Part shown: positions 1-8,785 of the stretch, piece after piece
Layout: every line of letters starts with the position of its first letter
How positions within the stretch are numbered: position 1 is the stretch's first letter
NCBI GenBank assembly: GCA_018780035.1
Contig: JADMKE010000029.1
Span: 129,388 to 193,387, forward strand
DNA from: Candidatus Sericytochromatia bacterium
Lineage (GTDB): Bacteria; Cyanobacteriota; Sericytochromatia; UBA7694
DNA length: 64,000 nucleotides
Direction: 5' to 3'
Translations under genes and position numbers: made by a program
Notes under the pieces: model-generated
Database searches by the model: none
Told to the model about the DNA's origin: nothing
Seen by the model: only the letters and a program-made list of their open reading frames with translations

Positions 1-70
1 GCTTTTGGCTCTGTATGGGAGGGTGGGGTGTTTGATCTTCAGAGTGATTTAAAGATCCTTCAAATATTGA

Positions 71-337
71 CTGGCCATACACAGATCGCTGGATTGGCTG
101 ATTCAGCAATTCGAGCGGTATTACCCCAGCGATCTCCCGATCCCCTGCCTGTGCCCAACCGAAAACAATGGCATTTGCGCGGAATGGCCAATCCGGGGTA
201 ATGAGGCTTCTATGGATTTTTCCCTGGCCACGCACCAGGGGGAATGGATTGGATTCAGAGATGATGATGACGATATCCGCGAGCTGGATTTTGATACCCC
301 TGAGGCGTGGACTGGCTGGTCGAGCAAATCAGGTTAA
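71..337 (+). pseudogene. C-terminal remnant of a small conserved hypothetical protein
   Basis: A reading frame opens after a stop at 68-70 and ends at 335-337. It encodes about 88 residues with a protein-like pattern, including ERYYPSDLPIP, CAEWPIRGNEASMDF and an acidic DDDDDIRELDF stretch ending in TGWSSKSG. The order (Pro-rich, ..EW..GN..S, acidic, W near the end) resembles small uncharacterised proteins I remember from cyanobacterial accessory regions. No ATG occurs before 212, and the upstream sequence stays open only in another frame (1-201), so the 5' part seems frameshifted or lost. I infer a decayed gene. It could instead be intact with a rare start, and no function is known. Confidence 0.45.
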
Positions 338-339
338 TG

Positions 340-364
340 GAATCCCTACTCTCCCCCGCGTGCG
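340..364. repeat. Left copy of imperfect direct repeat flanking the AT-rich gene
   Basis: GAATCC, then ACTCTCCCCcGCGTGCG at 348-364. The same two blocks recur at 1752-1780 with one substitution in the 17-base block and four extra bases between the blocks. The pair brackets a gene of clearly lower GC. Chance similarity is not excluded for so short a repeat. Confidence 0.5.
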
Positions 365-479
365 TTGACCAACATTTTTGATTGACGCTAATTTACTTCA
401 CATTGAGCAATATATTTGTTTTCTTCAGAAAATTCAATTTTACACAACCAAGACCGACGTATAAAGGAACGAAATTATT

Positions 480-1742
480 GTGTTAAAAATAAATAAAAGT
501 ATCATTTGTATTTTTTCAATAGTTACCTGTTTAACTACGGGTGTAAGCGCTCAAAGTCAGTCAAACGAAGACAATTTTACTATGGTTTTTATGGGCGATC
601 CCCAATTTTATTGGGATTGCGGTGGCGGTCCTGATAATGATGAGGAGTCACCTGTTGCAACAAATAATAGCGATTTCTGCAAAGACCCAGAAAATCTAAA
701 ATTAGATGGAACACTCCAATCAAAGATTGTAAATGAAATCCAGATTATGAGCATAATAAATGAAAAAAACCGAATTAACTCAATAAAAAGTGATTCATTT
801 AAAGGTGTTGTAATTAATGGTGATTTAACAAATACCGCCTCAAGTGATGAGCGCAAACAATATGACTCTTATTATAGTTATGTTAATCCTTGGCGATGGT
901 TTATTCCTGTTTGGCCAGGATTGGGTAATCATGATTACCAAAATGGTATTAATAGAGGTGATAATGGATTACCACAAAAATATAGAGCCTATTATGATTA
1001 TAATGGCGATCAGGCTGCCATGGTTCAATATATGGGAAATGTAATATTTTTTCTTGATTATTATGGTGGAATAAATTCAAATTTCGACATAAAAAAATGG
1101 GAAGAAAACCCAGGCCAAGATAATGATAATAGGAATATTACAGGAAGCTTGTCTTATTCATGGGATATAGGTAAGTTTCACTTTGTACAATTACATAATT
1201 ACCCAGGTTATGAGGTTTACTTTAAAAATGGGTATAATTCCGGTATATCTTCTTGGGAAATTAATATGACTTCTGCCATTGTACCGCAACAAGGCAATGC
1301 TCTTTCATGGTTGAACCAAGATTTAACATTAGCTATTAATAATAAACATGATAAAATCATTCTCAATTGGCATAAATTCGATGATATAACTACTGAAGAA
1401 AAAGAAAATATAGCTTCTAGTCTAAAGCCATTTGCAAAACATATTAAAGCAATATTTGTTGGCCATTTACATAAATATTCTGGGAAACAAAGTAATTTGC
1501 AACTAACTTCAAATGGACAAACTTATGATATACCTGTTATTTATTCTGGGTCTCCTATAAACAGCAGATTTGTTGAGGCTACATTTAATTCAAAGACACC
1601 TATTTCAGGTTCCTCCAACACAAAATGTACAATTAAAACGCAAGTTATGAATAGTTTTTCACCAGCAAATATTCGAGCTGCAGCTAGCTTTCCAGAAAGA
1701 CTTGAAACATCACCAGGACAGTACATTATAGATTGTGATTAA
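480..1742 (+). CDS. Secreted metallophosphoesterase
   Basis: The 420-residue product starts at a GTG, preceded by AAAGGAA at 463-469, and has an N-terminal signal peptide (hydrophobic residues about 7-24, cleavage near VSAQS). The calcineurin-like metallophosphoesterase motifs appear in order: GDPQF, NGDLTN, GNHD, NWHKF and GHLH, which supply the two-metal-site ligands of this superfamily. It therefore probably hydrolyses a phosphate ester in the periplasm or outside the cell; the substrate cannot be read from sequence. The gene is much more AT-rich than its surroundings, is rich in Asn, Ile and Lys, and lies between two short direct repeats, all of which fit recent acquisition. No operon partner is visible. 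Confidence 0.85.
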   Translation: MLKINKSIICIFSIVTCLTTGVSAQSQSNEDNFTMVFMGDPQFYWDCGGGPDNDEESPVATNNSDFCKDPENLKLDGTLQSKIVNEIQIMSIINEKNRINSIKSDSFKGVVINGDLTNTASSDERKQYDSYYSYVNPWRWFIPVWPGLGNHDYQNGINRGDNGLPQKYRAYYDYNGDQAAMVQYMGNVIFFLDYYGGINSNFDIKKWEENPGQDNDNRNITGSLSYSWDIGKFHFVQLHNYPGYEVYFKNGYNSGISSWEINMTSAIVPQQGNALSWLNQDLTLAINNKHDKIILNWHKFDDITTEEKENIASSLKPFAKHIKAIFVGHLHKYSGKQSNLQLTSNGQTYDIPVIYSGSPINSRFVEATFNSKTPISGSSNTKCTIKTQVMNSFSPANIRAAASFPERLETSPGQYIIDCD

Positions 1743-1751
1743 CAGATAGTT

Positions 1752-1780
1752 GAATCCAAGCCGACTCTCCCCTGCGTGCG
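1752..1780. repeat. Right copy of imperfect direct repeat
   Basis: GAATCC, a short spacer, then ACTCTCCCCtGCGTGCG at 1764-1780. It matches the block at 348-364 in 16 of 17 bases and begins ten bases after the phosphoesterase stop codon. It could be the far boundary of an inserted segment. Confidence 0.5.
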
Positions 1781-1995
1781 CAGACTAACTGTGCAGGCCC
1801 CCCGTATTGGCGGCTGGAAATAATGATCCGCACACCTGTGCGGATGAATCGCATTTAGCGGTTGTCCACGCCCCCGGACAAAAATCCCCTGTCAAGCCCG
1901 GTTTTTGCTATAATCAGGACATAAAATTCCCCTGCCAAATGGTGGGGATTTGCTGCTTTTGGGAGTCGGGTTAACGAGGATAATCAAGGTTAATG

Positions 1996-2048
1996 AAAAA
2001 CAAAAACCCCTATAGAGCATACCCCTATCTCCACAGGTTTTTGTTTTT
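1996..2048. terminator. Possible bidirectional terminator between convergent genes
   Basis: The arms AAAAACAAAAACC (1996-2008) and GGTTTTTGTTTTT (2036-2048) are perfect 13-base complements around a 27-base loop. The loop itself carries ACCCCTAT twice. The position, between a plus gene ending at 1742 and a minus gene ending at 2182, suits a shared terminator, although the stem is AT-rich and the loop long. The rest of 1781-2181 shows no convincing coding sequence. Confidence 0.4.
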
Positions 2049-2181
2049 TGGTAACTCTTAATAACTCTCAGTAACGCTCTCATGTAAAAAACAAAATAAG
2101 AAATATGAAAAAGAGAAGAAAAGCAGTTAAGGCCTATATTGTCGGCTAAGCGCAGCGAGATCTTGATTGGTATAGAGTACT

Positions 2182-2979
2182 TTACTGCGCTGGGATTTTG
2201 ATGTCGGCGGGCCTATTTTTTAGCTCTTTGGCAGCTTTCCCAGCCTGATATTTCTCATACAGTTTTTGGTTGTGGGCAAGAATAGGAAGCTCGTTGAGTC
2301 CGTCAGATATCCTTTTAATTGTCAATTGTTTGAGTAACAAATCCGGGTGAATTTTGGTTTCGTCACCAAGCTCCAAATACGACCTGTCAGTAACCTCATA
2401 AATCCATTTGGATCCCTTGTAAATAGTCACCCTTCCCAAAATTTCGATAGGGAGATTCCAGCTCAAATCGAGCTTATACCGATCGATTGAGTCACCGGCC
2501 CGAACATAATACTCCAAACCGTTATAAACCAACTTTGACGATTTAAAGTCGTCAGCGAGGCCTTTGCCATAGATCTTTTCCAATAGCATAAAAGCTGTTT
2601 GATCATTTCTTGTCCAAACATGCTTTGACTCAATCATATCCCAACGTCTTGGGTCTTGTGTTCTGCGATATTCATCCAGTTCTGAAAACTCATCGTCAGT
2701 TAAAAATTTCTTTTTTTCAAGAGACAGTGTTTCAGAAAAAGATAATTTATTACGATCAAGCGAAATGATTACATCAATAAAATAATTGTCTTGCAGTTGT
2801 CGAAATGCAGTCATATCAAAGCCTCCCGTGAGATATTGGCTTTTGAAAATGAAATCACTCGACAAAAATTTATGATTTTTCACCCACGAGGACAGTGTTG
2901 AATGGCTATCCCTTGGCAGAGCCTGTGCAGAAGAGCAAAATAACAACGAAAGAGAAGTAGCCAACAGCAGTTTTTTCAT
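2182..2979 (-). CDS. Secreted protein of unknown function
   Basis: The 265-residue product has a clear Sec signal peptide: MKKLLLATSLSLLF, then CSSAQA before the likely cleavage. I chose the ATG at 2979 because GGAGGA lies just upstream; a longer frame to 3126 has neither a signal peptide nor a ribosome site. The mature part is rich in charged and aromatic residues, with segments such as YNGLEYYVRAGD and GRVTIYKGSKWIYEV that suggest beta structure. I recognise no domain. It stands alone between a probable terminator and a palindromic element. Confidence 0.7.
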   Translation of the reverse strand: MKKLLLATSLSLLFCSSAQALPRDSHSTLSSWVKNHKFLSSDFIFKSQYLTGGFDMTAFRQLQDNYFIDVIISLDRNKLSFSETLSLEKKKFLTDDEFSELDEYRRTQDPRRWDMIESKHVWTRNDQTAFMLLEKIYGKGLADDFKSSKLVYNGLEYYVRAGDSIDRYKLDLSWNLPIEILGRVTIYKGSKWIYEVTDRSYLELGDETKIHPDLLLKQLTIKRISDGLNELPILAHNQKLYEKYQAGKAAKELKNRPADIKIPAQ

Positions 2980-3170
2980 GAGATCCTCCAGCAGAATTAA
3001 CAGGATTTTACCACCAAAACACCGGTTTTCATACCGAGGTCTCTTTTGGGCGTAGAAACCCATGAAAAGAGACTTTGAAGGTCTGACAAATCCCTCAACC
3101 TGTTCCAAAACCCATGAGAAAATCAAGAACCTCCATGCAATAAAGCCATAGACAGCTCATTCTGTTGGCC

Positions 3171-3293
3171 AAGGCTCTGAAGAGTGAGGGCAATTGCGCG
3201 GCCCGTGGCCCACGGATGGATCAGACGCGGGCCGCGCATTAGCGAGCGCAGCACAGGGATGTGCGCAGTGAGCGGCCCGAACTTCAGAGCCTT
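3171..3293. repeat. Nested palindromic element, GC-rich
   Basis: Outer arms AAGGCTCTGAAG (3171-3182) and CTTCAGAGCCTT (3282-3293) are perfect 12-base inverted repeats. Inside them TGCGCGGCCCG (3195-3205) pairs with CGGGCCGCGCA (3228-3238). The segment is much more GC-rich than the flanks and lies in the 380-base gap 2980-3360, which has no gene. It could be a decayed miniature mobile element, a structured RNA or a dispersed palindromic repeat. Confidence 0.55.
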
Positions 3294-3360
3294 GCGTCAA
3301 CCGGAGCAGATTGCCCCATCTTTCAGGCCTGATTCAAACGAAATCTGAGGCTCAACGGTT

Positions 3361-4788
3361 TCAACGGCTCAATCCCGCCGCCTTATACGCTTTTGCCATT
3401 TCTGGATTGCGCATAAACCACTTCCAAACATGGCCTGTGCGCAAGTTTTCGGCACTCAGCAAAGTCACCCCCAGGTCAATGCCAATCACATCAGGGTTGA
3501 CCCAGCCTGTATTGGGATTAAAGGCATCGCTGAAACTGTAGCGGCCATAGATTTTGGCGCCATAGCGAGCGGCCATGGCCCGCAGGGCTGGGATCGTAAT
3601 TTCGGGCGAAAACATCAATGAGCCGCCAGCGGCACAGGGAACCACCGTACCATCAATTTCAGGCGAGCGCGGAGGCCCACCCCAGGCCACATAACCTTTG
3701 GCGCTGTCGGATGCGGTAATGCCCCAAATTGTATCGCTATAACCTGGAAATTCTGGGGCCAAACTCAGATTAAAGGCCTTGTGGGCCCGTGTGGCTTTGA
3801 CCGAATTGGCGAAAAAATCTGTGTAAGGCGGGACAGAGTCGTGCAAATGGCGCAGATCCAGCCAGCTGTGAGAAAATTGATGCGTAAACAGCGGGCCCGC
3901 GTTGAGATAGGTATAACCTCCGTAGCTCAGACCTGTGCGCTGCCAGCTTTGCCAGGCACTGGGCGGCAACGCGTGGGTGGGAGAGCCCAGTCCCAACATT
4001 TGCAGGATCAGATGTTCGCTGTAGGTATCCCAGCGGGTGGGAATAAACCCCTGCTCAGGGCTCCAACCATGGGAAAGCAGACCGGCATGGCCATTGAGCA
4101 TCCACTTAAAATCCACGCGCTGATACAATTGGCTGGCCAGGGCCACAATTTCAGCGTCGTGTTGAAAATAGCCACGGGCACTCAAGACCCCGGCCAACAA
4201 CAGAGCCGTGTCGATCGATGAATATTCACTTTGCCAACGCCGTTCACCTGTTGCTTGGTCGATAAAATGGGGCATCCAGCCGTGTTGGTGGGGCACACGC
4301 TTGAGCAAAAATGTCAGGGTATTGACCACCCGCTCACGGGCCGTGCTGGGTTGAATCCAACCGCGCTCTGCGGCAATACACAGGGCTGTCAGACCAAAAC
4401 CCGTGGCCGCCGTGCTGGCAATCCGCTCGCCATTTGTGCTGCCATCGGTGTGGGCGCGGTCCAAGACCAGTCCGGTTTTGGGATCTGCCTGTTCGAGAAA
4501 ATAGCGAAAGGAACGCCGCGAGAGATCTTCGAGAAAAGCCTCATCATCGCGGCTCAGGGTGGTTTGGGGATAAAGTGAGGCATTGGCTTGAGCGGCGTTC
4601 TGTCTGACAGCGGCAGTTGTGGTTCGGGTGGGGACCAGCGTGGGAGCACGCAGAGCCACACCTTGGCAACTGAAAAGACCGAGACCGGACGAAAGCGCCA
4701 GCGCGGCCAAGAGCAGAGCCCCAGGCCTGCCTGCTCTGTTTAAGCAAGGGCCGATCTGAGTTTTGTCTGTTTGCTTGCGTTTGAACAT
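3361..4788 (-). CDS. Glucoamylase-family (GH144-like) lipoprotein
   Basis: The 475-residue product starts with a basic region, a hydrophobic stretch and a lipobox-like GLFSC, so it is probably an outer-membrane or periplasmic lipoprotein. Near residue 90, RRSFRYFLEQADPKTGLVLD is the usual opening of the Glycoamylase (PF10091) family. The C-terminal part has the family block FSDAFNPNTGWVNPDVIGID, followed by ENLRTGHVWKWFM. Members include the GH144 endo-beta-1,2-glucanases and cyclic beta-glucan-related enzymes; the exact substrate is unknown here. Its ATG overlaps the stop of the upstream GH39-like gene (ATGA), so the two are translated as an operon. Confidence 0.8.
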   Translation of the reverse strand: MFKRKQTDKTQIGPCLNRAGRPGALLLAALALSSGLGLFSCQGVALRAPTLVPTRTTTAAVRQNAAQANASLYPQTTLSRDDEAFLEDLSRRSFRYFLEQADPKTGLVLDRAHTDGSTNGERIASTAATGFGLTALCIAAERGWIQPSTARERVVNTLTFLLKRVPHQHGWMPHFIDQATGERRWQSEYSSIDTALLLAGVLSARGYFQHDAEIVALASQLYQRVDFKWMLNGHAGLLSHGWSPEQGFIPTRWDTYSEHLILQMLGLGSPTHALPPSAWQSWQRTGLSYGGYTYLNAGPLFTHQFSHSWLDLRHLHDSVPPYTDFFANSVKATRAHKAFNLSLAPEFPGYSDTIWGITASDSAKGYVAWGGPPRSPEIDGTVVPCAAGGSLMFSPEITIPALRAMAARYGAKIYGRYSFSDAFNPNTGWVNPDVIGIDLGVTLLSAENLRTGHVWKWFMRNPEMAKAYKAAGLSR

Positions 4789-6362
4789 CAGGGCACCACT
4801 TCAATCAAAGCCAAAGCATGGGCGGGCAGTTCCAATTCGAGCTGATCGCTGGGGCCTTTCAGTGCGAGCACACGGGGGGCAGGCAATTGGGCTGCGGCCC
4901 GCAATTGAACCAGCTCTTCGCGGCTGGGGAAGTTGGGTTTGCCCAGCTTTTCCCAGGTGGCCAAAGCCGAGCCGTGTTCAGGATCCACTTGCTGAATCAA
5001 AACTTTGTTGAGTCCTTTTAACCCACTGAATTGCAACCGCAGGTGTAATGGGCTGCCAATCGCCTCGGGTTCGGCGTAGTTCCAGGCGGCAATCGCCAAA
5101 GAACCATCCTCTCGGCGGGTCGCCAAGAGCTGGTCAGTGTCGATCGGAATGCGCCTTGTGCCAAGCTGATGCAGCAATTGAAAGGCATTAAAAGAGGCCT
5201 TGGGAATATTGCCTGCCGCAATCAGGCCAAACCCCCCATAAAAGGGTTTTTTGACCACCCCAAATTCTTCAAAGACATCCGAAAAAGTCCAATAAGACAT
5301 GGCCGCAACCTTGCCATCGCAGAGGCTGATATTGTGAGCCAGCCAGGGGCCCATAAACGAGGAATCGGTAACGGCCACCTCATTTTTATACGAGGCATTG
5401 TACTCACTCCAGATAATCGGCAGATCGGGCCGAGGGGAGCGTTTGACCTGATCATAGACCTTTTGGACCGAACGGGCCACCATGGTTTTGCGTGGAATCA
5501 CCTCTTGTGTACCAAAAACATCCTGGGCTGAATCATTGGCATAGACATGGGTTGTGACAAAATCCAGCGGCAGATTGTGCTCGACACAGTACTGAATAAA
5601 GCGATCCACCCAGGCGGCTTGGGCCGTGCCGGGGCCCCCGATGCGCAAGAGCGGACTGACGCGTTTGACGGCTTTTGCGGCCCGGGCATAGAGTTCGTAA
5701 TAGCTAGCCGCTTTGGGCTCTCCCGACCAGAAGTCAATATTGGGCTCATTCCAGACTTCAAAATACCATTGAGAGACCTCAGCGACGCCATAACGCTGCA
5801 CCAAGTGGCGGGTAAAGGCCTCTATCAGGGCTTCCCATTTTTGCCAGTCTTTGGGCGGAGCGGTAATTTGTTTGTACCAAAAGGCGTGTTCTGTCTGATG
5901 CAAGGCCAATTTGCGGGGCATAAAACTCAATTCGACAAAGGGCCGCACGCCCTGTTCGAGCAGGCCGTCGTAGATCTGATCGATATACGAAAAATTGTAG
6001 ACAGCCTGGCCTTGGGCGTCTTCATCATAGAGCCCAATTTCATCGTGAAAAATGGCATGGGGCCGCACATACGCCATGGCTGTCACATCTTTGACCGTCT
6101 TGAGATCGTCGCGAAAACTTTCACGCAGGCTCAAGATAGCGCGCCCAGAGCCAAAGATGGTTTCCCAGAAGTGGGGAAAGGGCCGGGTCTCTGCTTGGGC
6201 GTTAATGCGGATCGTGCTGCTTTGTCTTGGCGTCTCTGCCGCCCCTGCATGCGGGGTAAAAACAGTCAGGCCTGTGGTGAAGGCAATGACCGCGAACGTT
6301 GCGAACTGGGTTGCTTTGCGCGTGAGCAAAACTTGAGGTAAGCCAAATGGGGGGTGAGACAT
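4788..6362 (-). CDS. GH39-like glycoside hydrolase, secreted
   Basis: The 524-residue product is a TIM-barrel glycosidase. WYFEVWNEPNIDFW contains the Asn-Glu acid/base pair of clan A, and IWSEYNASY gives a candidate nucleophile Glu. The surrounding pattern resembles GH39 beta-xylosidase or iduronidase relatives. The start at 6362 has AAGGAG upstream, whereas the longer frame to 6569 lacks one. A hydrophobic N-terminal stretch ending in TPHAGAA indicates export. It is the first gene of a two-gene operon with the GH144-like lipoprotein, which suggests joint breakdown of an external glycan. An 18-base palindrome at 6452-6469 lies upstream. Confidence 0.8.
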   Translation of the reverse strand: MSHPPFGLPQVLLTRKATQFATFAVIAFTTGLTVFTPHAGAAETPRQSSTIRINAQAETRPFPHFWETIFGSGRAILSLRESFRDDLKTVKDVTAMAYVRPHAIFHDEIGLYDEDAQGQAVYNFSYIDQIYDGLLEQGVRPFVELSFMPRKLALHQTEHAFWYKQITAPPKDWQKWEALIEAFTRHLVQRYGVAEVSQWYFEVWNEPNIDFWSGEPKAASYYELYARAAKAVKRVSPLLRIGGPGTAQAAWVDRFIQYCVEHNLPLDFVTTHVYANDSAQDVFGTQEVIPRKTMVARSVQKVYDQVKRSPRPDLPIIWSEYNASYKNEVAVTDSSFMGPWLAHNISLCDGKVAAMSYWTFSDVFEEFGVVKKPFYGGFGLIAAGNIPKASFNAFQLLHQLGTRRIPIDTDQLLATRREDGSLAIAAWNYAEPEAIGSPLHLRLQFSGLKGLNKVLIQQVDPEHGSALATWEKLGKPNFPSREELVQLRAAAQLPAPRVLALKGPSDQLELELPAHALALIEVVP

Positions 6363-6451
6363 GATGAAGACTCCTTGAAAATCTATACCGCTCACCCTGT
6401 GGGCCTGAGACTCGGATTTGTTCAGATTGCATTCTTTTAGTTTAGCAAAAC

Positions 6452-6469
6452 TTGAACAAACCTGTTCAA
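6452..6469. promoter_or_regulatory. Palindromic operator candidate for the glycosidase operon
   Basis: TTGAACA-AACC-TGTTCAA is a perfect 7-base inverted repeat, about 90 bases upstream of the GH39-like start and about 85 bases before the small plus-strand gene. On the minus strand, one arm (TTGAAC) could also serve as a -35 element. Its size and symmetry fit a dimeric repressor site. No regulator gene is adjacent. Confidence 0.45.
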
Positions 6470-6553
6470 AGACCTGAATTTTGTTAAGCTTAAGCTGAGA
6501 TACTTGCTGAGATGCGCGCTGAAATACTTGGCGAAAAAGGATTCGGATTAAAG

Positions 6554-6763
6554 ATGGATGAGTCGGCACTGTGGGTGGGGATGCTCCTGGGCGCTATTGG
6601 CGGGGGCTATTTTTTGTACGGCAGAAAACAAAGTGATGCGCCGGCGATGTTGGTTGGCTTTTTGCTCTGTTTTGTCCCTTATTTTATTCCCAATCTGGTT
6701 CTGCTGAGCCTGTTGAGCCTGATCTTGATGGCTGTACCGATTGTGATCCGCAAATACCTTTAA
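6554..6763 (+). CDS. Small integral membrane protein
   Basis: The 69-residue product starts with MDESALWVGMLLGAIGGG and continues with YFLYGRKQSDAPAM, then a long hydrophobic C-terminal half ending in VIRKYL. I predict two to three membrane helices. It resembles short bacterial membrane proteins sometimes labelled amino-acid-transport-like; no function is established. I prefer ATG 6554 over 6512 because AAAAAGGA lies upstream at about the right distance and the shorter protein matches the family length. Confidence 0.65.
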   Translation: MDESALWVGMLLGAIGGGYFLYGRKQSDAPAMLVGFLLCFVPYFIPNLVLLSLLSLILMAVPIVIRKYL

Positions 6764-6767
6764 TCGC

Positions 6768-7286
6768 TCATTGGGAACGCCCCACAGCCGGAGCAGAAAC
6801 CGCGCTGACCAAGGTATAGAGCAGCCTCTCCAAAATTTCCCCCCCTTTGAGCTTGAGGTCTGCCAATTGCCGATCAGAGCTGGCCAGGGTTAAACCTGCA
6901 GGGACAATCCCTGTGTTGGGGTCTTCAAAGCGGTTGATCAAGGCCGCTTCAATGCTCACAGCTGAGGTCAATTCAGCCACGTTTAGCACTTTGTCTGGCA
7001 CGGGTGCCCCGTTGCGATCAATGACTGCTATGGCATAGACATCATACGATTCCAGCGGGTTTTGACGCATTTCCCCGTGCAAATGGTTCAGGCCAGGATC
7101 ACCCGAAGTGCGAACAATGAGCTCTGCGCCAGGATTGCGAAAAGCCAGTTCTTGGGCTTCGCGGGCGTTGAGTTTCTGGCCCAAGGGCTTGCCCACTGTG
7201 AGAGTGTCTTCGCGGTCGAAGAGCCCACTGTCATGGATGCCAATTTTTTGGCCCTGAATGGTCGCTATCCGGGGGGGAATTTGCAT
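6768..7286 (-). CDS. Cytoplasmic protein of unknown function
   Basis: The 172-residue product has no signal peptide and no membrane segment. It has a helix-forming NAREAQELAFRNPGAEL and a later segment YDVYAIAVIDRNGAPVPD. I recognise no family. No Shine-Dalgarno sequence is visible before the ATG. It is transcribed away from the lipoprotein gene at 7459, and the 170-base AT-rich gap between them probably holds both promoters. Confidence 0.6.
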   Translation of the reverse strand: MQIPPRIATIQGQKIGIHDSGLFDREDTLTVGKPLGQKLNAREAQELAFRNPGAELIVRTSGDPGLNHLHGEMRQNPLESYDVYAIAVIDRNGAPVPDKVLNVAELTSAVSIEAALINRFEDPNTGIVPAGLTLASSDRQLADLKLKGGEILERLLYTLVSAVSAPAVGRSQ

Positions 7287-7395
7287 AGGGGTGAAAAAAT
7301 AGCTTTCTTTAAAAAGAGATTAAATTGGAGATAATCTCTATATCTCAAAAATCAGGCAGATCTTGCGTAGGGGGGCTTGAAATGGCCCAGATAAA

Positions 7396-7423
7396 TTGTT
7401 ATCTTTAATTAAATAAGTATTAT
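7396..7423 (+). promoter_or_regulatory. Candidate sigma-70-type promoter for the 7459 lipoprotein gene
   Basis: TTGTTA (7396-7401) and TATTAT (7418-7423) are separated by 16 bases in an AT-rich spacer, 35 bases before the start codon. The match to consensus is moderate. Confidence 0.35.
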
Positions 7424-7458
7424 TGGATTATTAAGTCTGGTTCCAAAGAGGCCCAAAG

Positions 7459-8751
7459 ATGAAGTTTTCAGCTCTGTTTCCCGCTCTGTGTATCACCACT
7501 GCGTTGACGGCCTGCCAATCTGCGCCTTTTTCCTCGCCTCTTTCTGCTTCAAGTTTAAATTCCGCCACAAATGGCGCGAACCCTGCTTTATTAAGATCCG
7601 CCAGCGTTCAAAATACCTCCCCCAGCCGCCAGACTTACCGTTTGCAGTCTCAGACCCGTGTTTTACAAGAGCCGATCAACCAGCCACTGCGGGCTTTGCC
7701 GGGACAATTGGTCTTTCGGGGCATGCGGGTCTTTCAACCCGGTGAGATTTTAATCGGCCGCAGCAGCGAGGGCCAGGCCTTTTTGCGGCGCGTGTTGTCT
7801 CGCCCAGAACACAATGAACAAAGCGGGCAAACCGTGGTGCAGACCGCCAACGCCAGCTTGGCTGATGCCTTTCAGGAATTGGACCTTTCTGGGGTCAACA
7901 ACCCAGAGATGGTCAAACCGATTGAATTGGACCGCCGCACCTTTCAATTGGGTTTTGTCACAGTTGAATCCGCTTTGCGAGCCCAGCCGGATCTCTCAGA
8001 TGTGCAGATACGTCTGGAAAATGGCAAAGCGCTGTTTGTGCGTCTGGCTCCCGAATTAAAATTGACCTGGGATATCACCAGCCGGGTCACCCTCAGTACC
8101 CTCAATCAAGCCACGCCGACCGCGCCCTGGGCCACCCAACAGGTGCCGGCAGCAGTGGCCCCCCAAACGGGTCTGCTTTTAAAGCCCATTGGCAGCGTCA
8201 ATTTTAAAACTTTTCTGATTGTAACCGCGATTGGCCCGATTCCCCTGACCATTTTTATCAAGCCGGGGGCAGCCTTGGAATGGGGCCATCAGGGCACTGG
8301 CTCCGTGGAGTTGGGTGGGCAAGTCAATGGCCGCCTCAAAGTGGCCGTCGAAATGAAGGCCCAAAATCTCTCCCAGAGCCCGGACTTCAAGTCTGCGTTT
8401 GACTATGATTACGGTGGGCTGATCAAAGATCCCAAACTGGAATTTACGGGCCGGGTTCTCTCCCGCCTGCACCTGCCCCGTTTGCGCGTGGAAAGTGAAA
8501 TTGCGGCCATGATCGGTCCTTATGTTGAGGCCAGTTCATACCTCGATGGGGATCTGGTCTCCAAAGTGACCGTGGTGGGTTCACAAAAACGCATCACAGG
8601 CAAGGCAGAGGTTCATTTGGGACTGGCTTTGCGGGCCGGTTTGTCAAAGTCGGATCTCTTTGGTGACAGCATCCCCGAAATTCACAAAACCCTCTTTGAT
8701 CGCCGGGTTAAACAGCTCTACAAAAAAGACCTGAACTATACTCTGCCCTAG
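7459..8751 (+). CDS. Lipoprotein of unknown function
   Basis: The 430-residue product begins MKFSALFPALCITTALTAC, a standard lipoprotein signal with the acylated Cys at residue 19. AAAGAGG precedes the ATG. A Ser/Ala/Asn-rich linker follows. The main body contains GWRVF-like and beta-rich stretches and a repeated small-residue pattern around GAALEWGHQGTGSVELGGQ, suggestive of a beta-sheet domain. No catalytic motif is evident. It ends convergently with the lipoprotein gene at 8786, only 34 bases away. Confidence 0.75.
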   Translation: MKFSALFPALCITTALTACQSAPFSSPLSASSLNSATNGANPALLRSASVQNTSPSRQTYRLQSQTRVLQEPINQPLRALPGQLVFRGMRVFQPGEILIGRSSEGQAFLRRVLSRPEHNEQSGQTVVQTANASLADAFQELDLSGVNNPEMVKPIELDRRTFQLGFVTVESALRAQPDLSDVQIRLENGKALFVRLAPELKLTWDITSRVTLSTLNQATPTAPWATQQVPAAVAPQTGLLLKPIGSVNFKTFLIVTAIGPIPLTIFIKPGAALEWGHQGTGSVELGGQVNGRLKVAVEMKAQNLSQSPDFKSAFDYDYGGLIKDPKLEFTGRVLSRLHLPRLRVESEIAAMIGPYVEASSYLDGDLVSKVTVVGSQKRITGKAEVHLGLALRAGLSKSDLFGDSIPEIHKTLFDRRVKQLYKKDLNYTLP

Positions 8752-8785
8752 CCGTGATAACAGGATCGCCAAAGCGGTTCAAGGC

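Noticed and set aside
1892-2083. 63-residue minus-strand ORF
   Set aside because: It lies over the inverted repeat at 1996-2048, has no ribosome site and no protein-like pattern.
5547-6341. 264-residue plus-strand ORF
   Set aside because: It is antisense to the GH39-like gene, which has signal peptide, catalytic motifs and ribosome site.
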